Part shown: piece by piece, positions 13,801 to 14,111 of the stretch | Layout: each line of letters opens with the position of its first letter | How positions within the stretch are numbered: position 1 is the first letter of the stretch | Assembly: GCA_021792115.1 (NCBI GenBank) | Contig: JAJYVI010000018.1 | Location: 1-14,111 of the forward strand | Length of the DNA: 14,111 nt | Source of the DNA: Microcaldota archaeon | GTDB taxonomy: Archaea > Micrarchaeota > Micrarchaeia > Micrarchaeales > Micrarchaeaceae | Reading direction: 5' to 3' | Notes under the pieces: generated by a model | Told to the model about the DNA's origin: nothing | The model's database searches: none | The model's input: only the letters and a program-made list of their open reading frames with translations | Translations under genes and position numbers: made by a program

Positions 13801-14111
13801 ATGGTGACATTAACCTATATGTAAAATAAAAGTAAAGCCCATGGCTGCTAGTCTGAGTAAGCTCGCTCGTCGGTGCGTTTGCAAAATCTGCATATCTTGC
13901 ATTCCAGGTCCATATTCCTTGCTGCGCACCAGAAGGAACGCCTGAATATATATTTGACTGCGAATCATATGCATTAGAAATGTTGTATAGATCATTTGAA
14001 GGAGCTGCGAACCCATTATCCCTAGCAGATCCTGAGTATGCCAGATTAGTTTCTGAGCCTGTGCCAGGGCTTAAAACAAATATGTTGTTGATTTCTGCAT
14101 ATGCTGTCCTT
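7898..14111 (-). CDS. Giant surface-exposed, C-terminally anchored protein (5' end outside the window)
   Basis: The frame is uninterrupted from the window edge to TAA at 7898, giving at least 2,070 residues. The ATG at 13808-13810 is internal: reading on upstream gives coding-like sequence with no stop. The exposed part is rich in Ser, Thr, Asn, Tyr, Gly and Pro, with more than 20 N-glycosylation sequons (NSS, NLS, NGT and similar). Beta-propeller-like strands occur at about 11.2-12.9 kb, and Cys modules of the form C-x7-8-C-x4-5-C-x-W at 10787-10837 and 11699-11749. Four poly-Ser linkers are present, and a membrane-proximal Ig-like stretch ends in GTAKVIAVYYGD (about 8185-8432). One hydrophobic helix (about 7979-8032) is followed by a 26-residue basic, His-containing cytoplasmic tail. 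The signal peptide would lie outside the window. Likely an S-layer, adhesin or cell-contact protein; no enzyme motif seen. Extracellular placement is well supported, the exact role is not. Confidence 0.9.
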   Translation of the reverse strand, partial: RTAYAEINNIFVLSPGTGSETNLAYSGSARDNGFAAPSNDLYNISNAYDSQSNIYSGVPSGAQQGIWTWNARYADFANAPTSELTQTSSHGLYFYFTYRLMSPWVGLAFGQPYGPLLCPVWIPPTPVSPPISLCTEQYTCKYSYSYSETSSINSIANSNIIIPTAPSTTKQGASSLTTWGKVPILPYLLYNISIPVIQSDITGNSLLYLNGSYDLYSAHNFLNPGNYLDPLKLELNSSMFVNVKTSSGYQLEEFPSNILSFNSAEVSDIMNAEYASNKNSQYFIANGKSSFLTTIGNSQSPSSQSLANCFSGGAHNCNAQSVTQFCSENPKSCPAPTKVKESFVSIFNASSLTITPVAGANNSYDFAPSSSTNSITYAQTTSKSTSSKSVSVTPQHTSQSASYTPFTGPIQIPNPIYATVTPEGDIYIISETSSTTCSGGLWCIFDIKNAVNINENLIILQPIPKGYYNLSIYQPGTVSGPVGLPSPSYAAWQNTWENYWKNSVTEQSNTIYVTTIVPVASGQIDFGWFSEHVSAASGNIGGFYTNAIENAGQALNTIQNALGNAWSSISSFVSSGIPSVFVPTPVSSSLAAISSSNHAVSSDAGASIPLDFASSSSSSSNPSSSSNICSSGSSMVTAFIPTSITSDYQGDLFMLGYTTSGGQTVLKIFELLKNPLPGQQNCEVSTITNPTSPTDEFAVSPGGQYVYIASPLIPNNVLVYQNNGPSATNPKPQYTCPQGGSLSSSSSTTCSTSANPPSCASGAGTFNTKYQVCMVSPIGTSATSAETCSLQHSQASCQSADCAWVPGSGPNICIYIPFVGTKCTGGGMACVPITVKSATPNCPSGTSYNTATQVCESMPTSGWTCSGTGETVQETSTHASTATCTYAATKKIPSSNDFSFAGNIMLSYSTPTKTFNIAQYLSMGGPYNSSVLRKAYSPSDTIKYSMHIPLSLVDSQGNLYVLDYWGFQVGNNQPSAMLMLQAFSGNQQVPINPFPIYDYLSPSVNIAQIVNSTRIYPPYGWPLSVNISIGSGTSASDYLSYCINGCTVPAGELALYPAESPFHTNYLPLGPLIKAEGVASPNTPSSGVSNSCQGKSKSQCANTNGCEWQATAMGYGCELASSSSTTTTSSSSSSSSGSSSSCPGDTVENPGNCAVGLSTHCQSNVPMCPVLIPISPKGTSTVSATTGTEFGSDIGLSSFGFSSNYNGTGFLIAHSSLSQGGQSPYTELLAFKMQLYNYSIPSYFGNARYTCYINEPMVTPSGASLSSSMQSCELIQGAGLSSMYPPLIVTPSPLNYSENLGSSLTYLNFANLLSSLIPLGSNCVSVNKNTLSATQTCTSSSSSSSSNPASAASSSPTNPGPLPKTQVPTTLNSSIYGYYLIPFNVVYSVTQKWSPALIPGFLVQTQVPGTIPPVCPPLPAPFPAVPNLVGLGGTNQNNPLTWQNLGSSPTKSNFLLGLGGTSFNFNQIAAPSQPVPSPVTYIKSIVDSNPNLNSTSAYLCTQKLTFGTSDSNSVTLCNAYTAKAVLAPKSNNLINRIEGGQTFLQYINNNYYYEPNLSDKNLIIPPVLDYNQFTNRLFGEMYINSSIIGQYYNPVPLVVESARNYTYEMISFAQIGLSGTTYNSYSVEDAVPVKPVLTGLTSGVGIPTGYYQPVPFPFYPAPTFSYIPSTTQTYLNITELYRLDTYKNRIYLNMQNSQNSAGQNLMGYNRFIYTYVDRFNNIISMPLDVDFANIIAINMQSSEQVDPNNGNQTAVSISGNVVGIGGSLLNVLSSGNMYLYYDANLNYYDIDQGQGPGLGNGYYTAAQTCAFGLPMYNCSIANPLASITQPDCSSSQSNEFSKYICQAQQIATGYQAQDSGPNIASTVTFHAPANCKPPINSMLQMPQYNCNIYGYYGLPTTGTLNGFKAYCSPDFVNGTGTLTTEMGLMAVVPVTNGQFSYSFNTCGTGTAKVIAVYYGDPAPEPQIIVQTNLSYSTGPNQFFNNVNDKYTRDTLEYSYVNAPNSTAISFPIGSYLLSFGNINAADEIAGVALLVVAAFAIAVLVNKKRGHNAHASARRHKGQAANKGKD
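9729..9825 (-). repeat. Internal 81-bp-spaced repeat coding for GLGGT motifs
   Basis: The plus strand repeats GTTCCGCCGAGGCCTA exactly at 9729-9744 and 9810-9825, a period of 81 bp or 27 codons. The encoded protein has VGLGGTN and LGLGGTS 27 residues apart. The DNA identity over 16 bases suggests a fairly recent internal duplication or strong constraint. Confidence 0.6.

Noticed and set aside
13810..14016. Separate short minus-strand gene upstream of the giant protein
   Set aside because: The giant protein's own frame is open through this whole stretch with matching composition; this frame is its shadow. The ATG at 13810 is therefore internal, not a start.
1..14111. CRISPR array, insertion sequence or integrase
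   Set aside because: No regularly spaced identical repeats, no transposase or recombinase motifs and no terminal inverted repeats with target duplications were seen.

Overview
The window looks like part of a small-genome archaeon, most likely of the DPANN group (an ARMAN/Micrarchaeota/Parvarchaeota-like lineage). Evidence: an archaeal aCPSF2-type nuclease, archaeal forms of ribosomal proteins uL30 and uL15, an archaeal-style coiled-coil protein, TATA-like boxes at leaderless or short-leader distances, some TTG starts, AT-rich intergenic DNA, and a giant surface protein of at least 2,070 residues. The lineage is an inference; there is no rRNA gene or other decisive marker. All supported genes lie on the minus strand, so transcription runs from high to low coordinates.

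Layout in the direction of transcription. (1) 14111-7898: a giant extracellular protein whose 5' end lies outside the window. It is rich in Ser, Thr, Asn and Tyr, has Cys modules, beta-propeller-like blades and a single C-terminal membrane anchor. (2) 7897-7763: a 135-bp gap with TATA-like sequence and two tandem hairpins. (3) 7762-5573: a 729-residue protein with an N-terminal membrane segment and a large charged helical, coiled-coil body, perhaps the cytoplasmic partner of the giant protein. (4) 5572-5255: AT-rich non-coding DNA. (5) uL30 and uL15, a remnant of the spc ribosomal operon, each with its own promoter-like box. (6) A GT4-type glycosyltransferase in the place where secY is often found in archaea. 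(7) 3072-2672: very AT-rich non-coding DNA with a 15-bp direct repeat. (8) A COG1340-like coiled-coil protein whose 5' part appears to be in another frame (one extra base near 2586-2588). (9) aCPSF2-like beta-CASP ribonuclease. (10) A gap with two tandem perfect hairpins, then the start of an unidentified gene leaving the left edge.

The genes fall into two functional groups. Ribosomal proteins, the beta-CASP nuclease and probably the coiled-coil protein are information-processing genes. The giant protein, the membrane coiled-coil protein and possibly the glycosyltransferase concern the cell envelope. The candidate new system is the giant surface protein and its coiled-coil membrane neighbour. 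Their membrane topologies are complementary, and I recognise neither as a characterised family over its full length.
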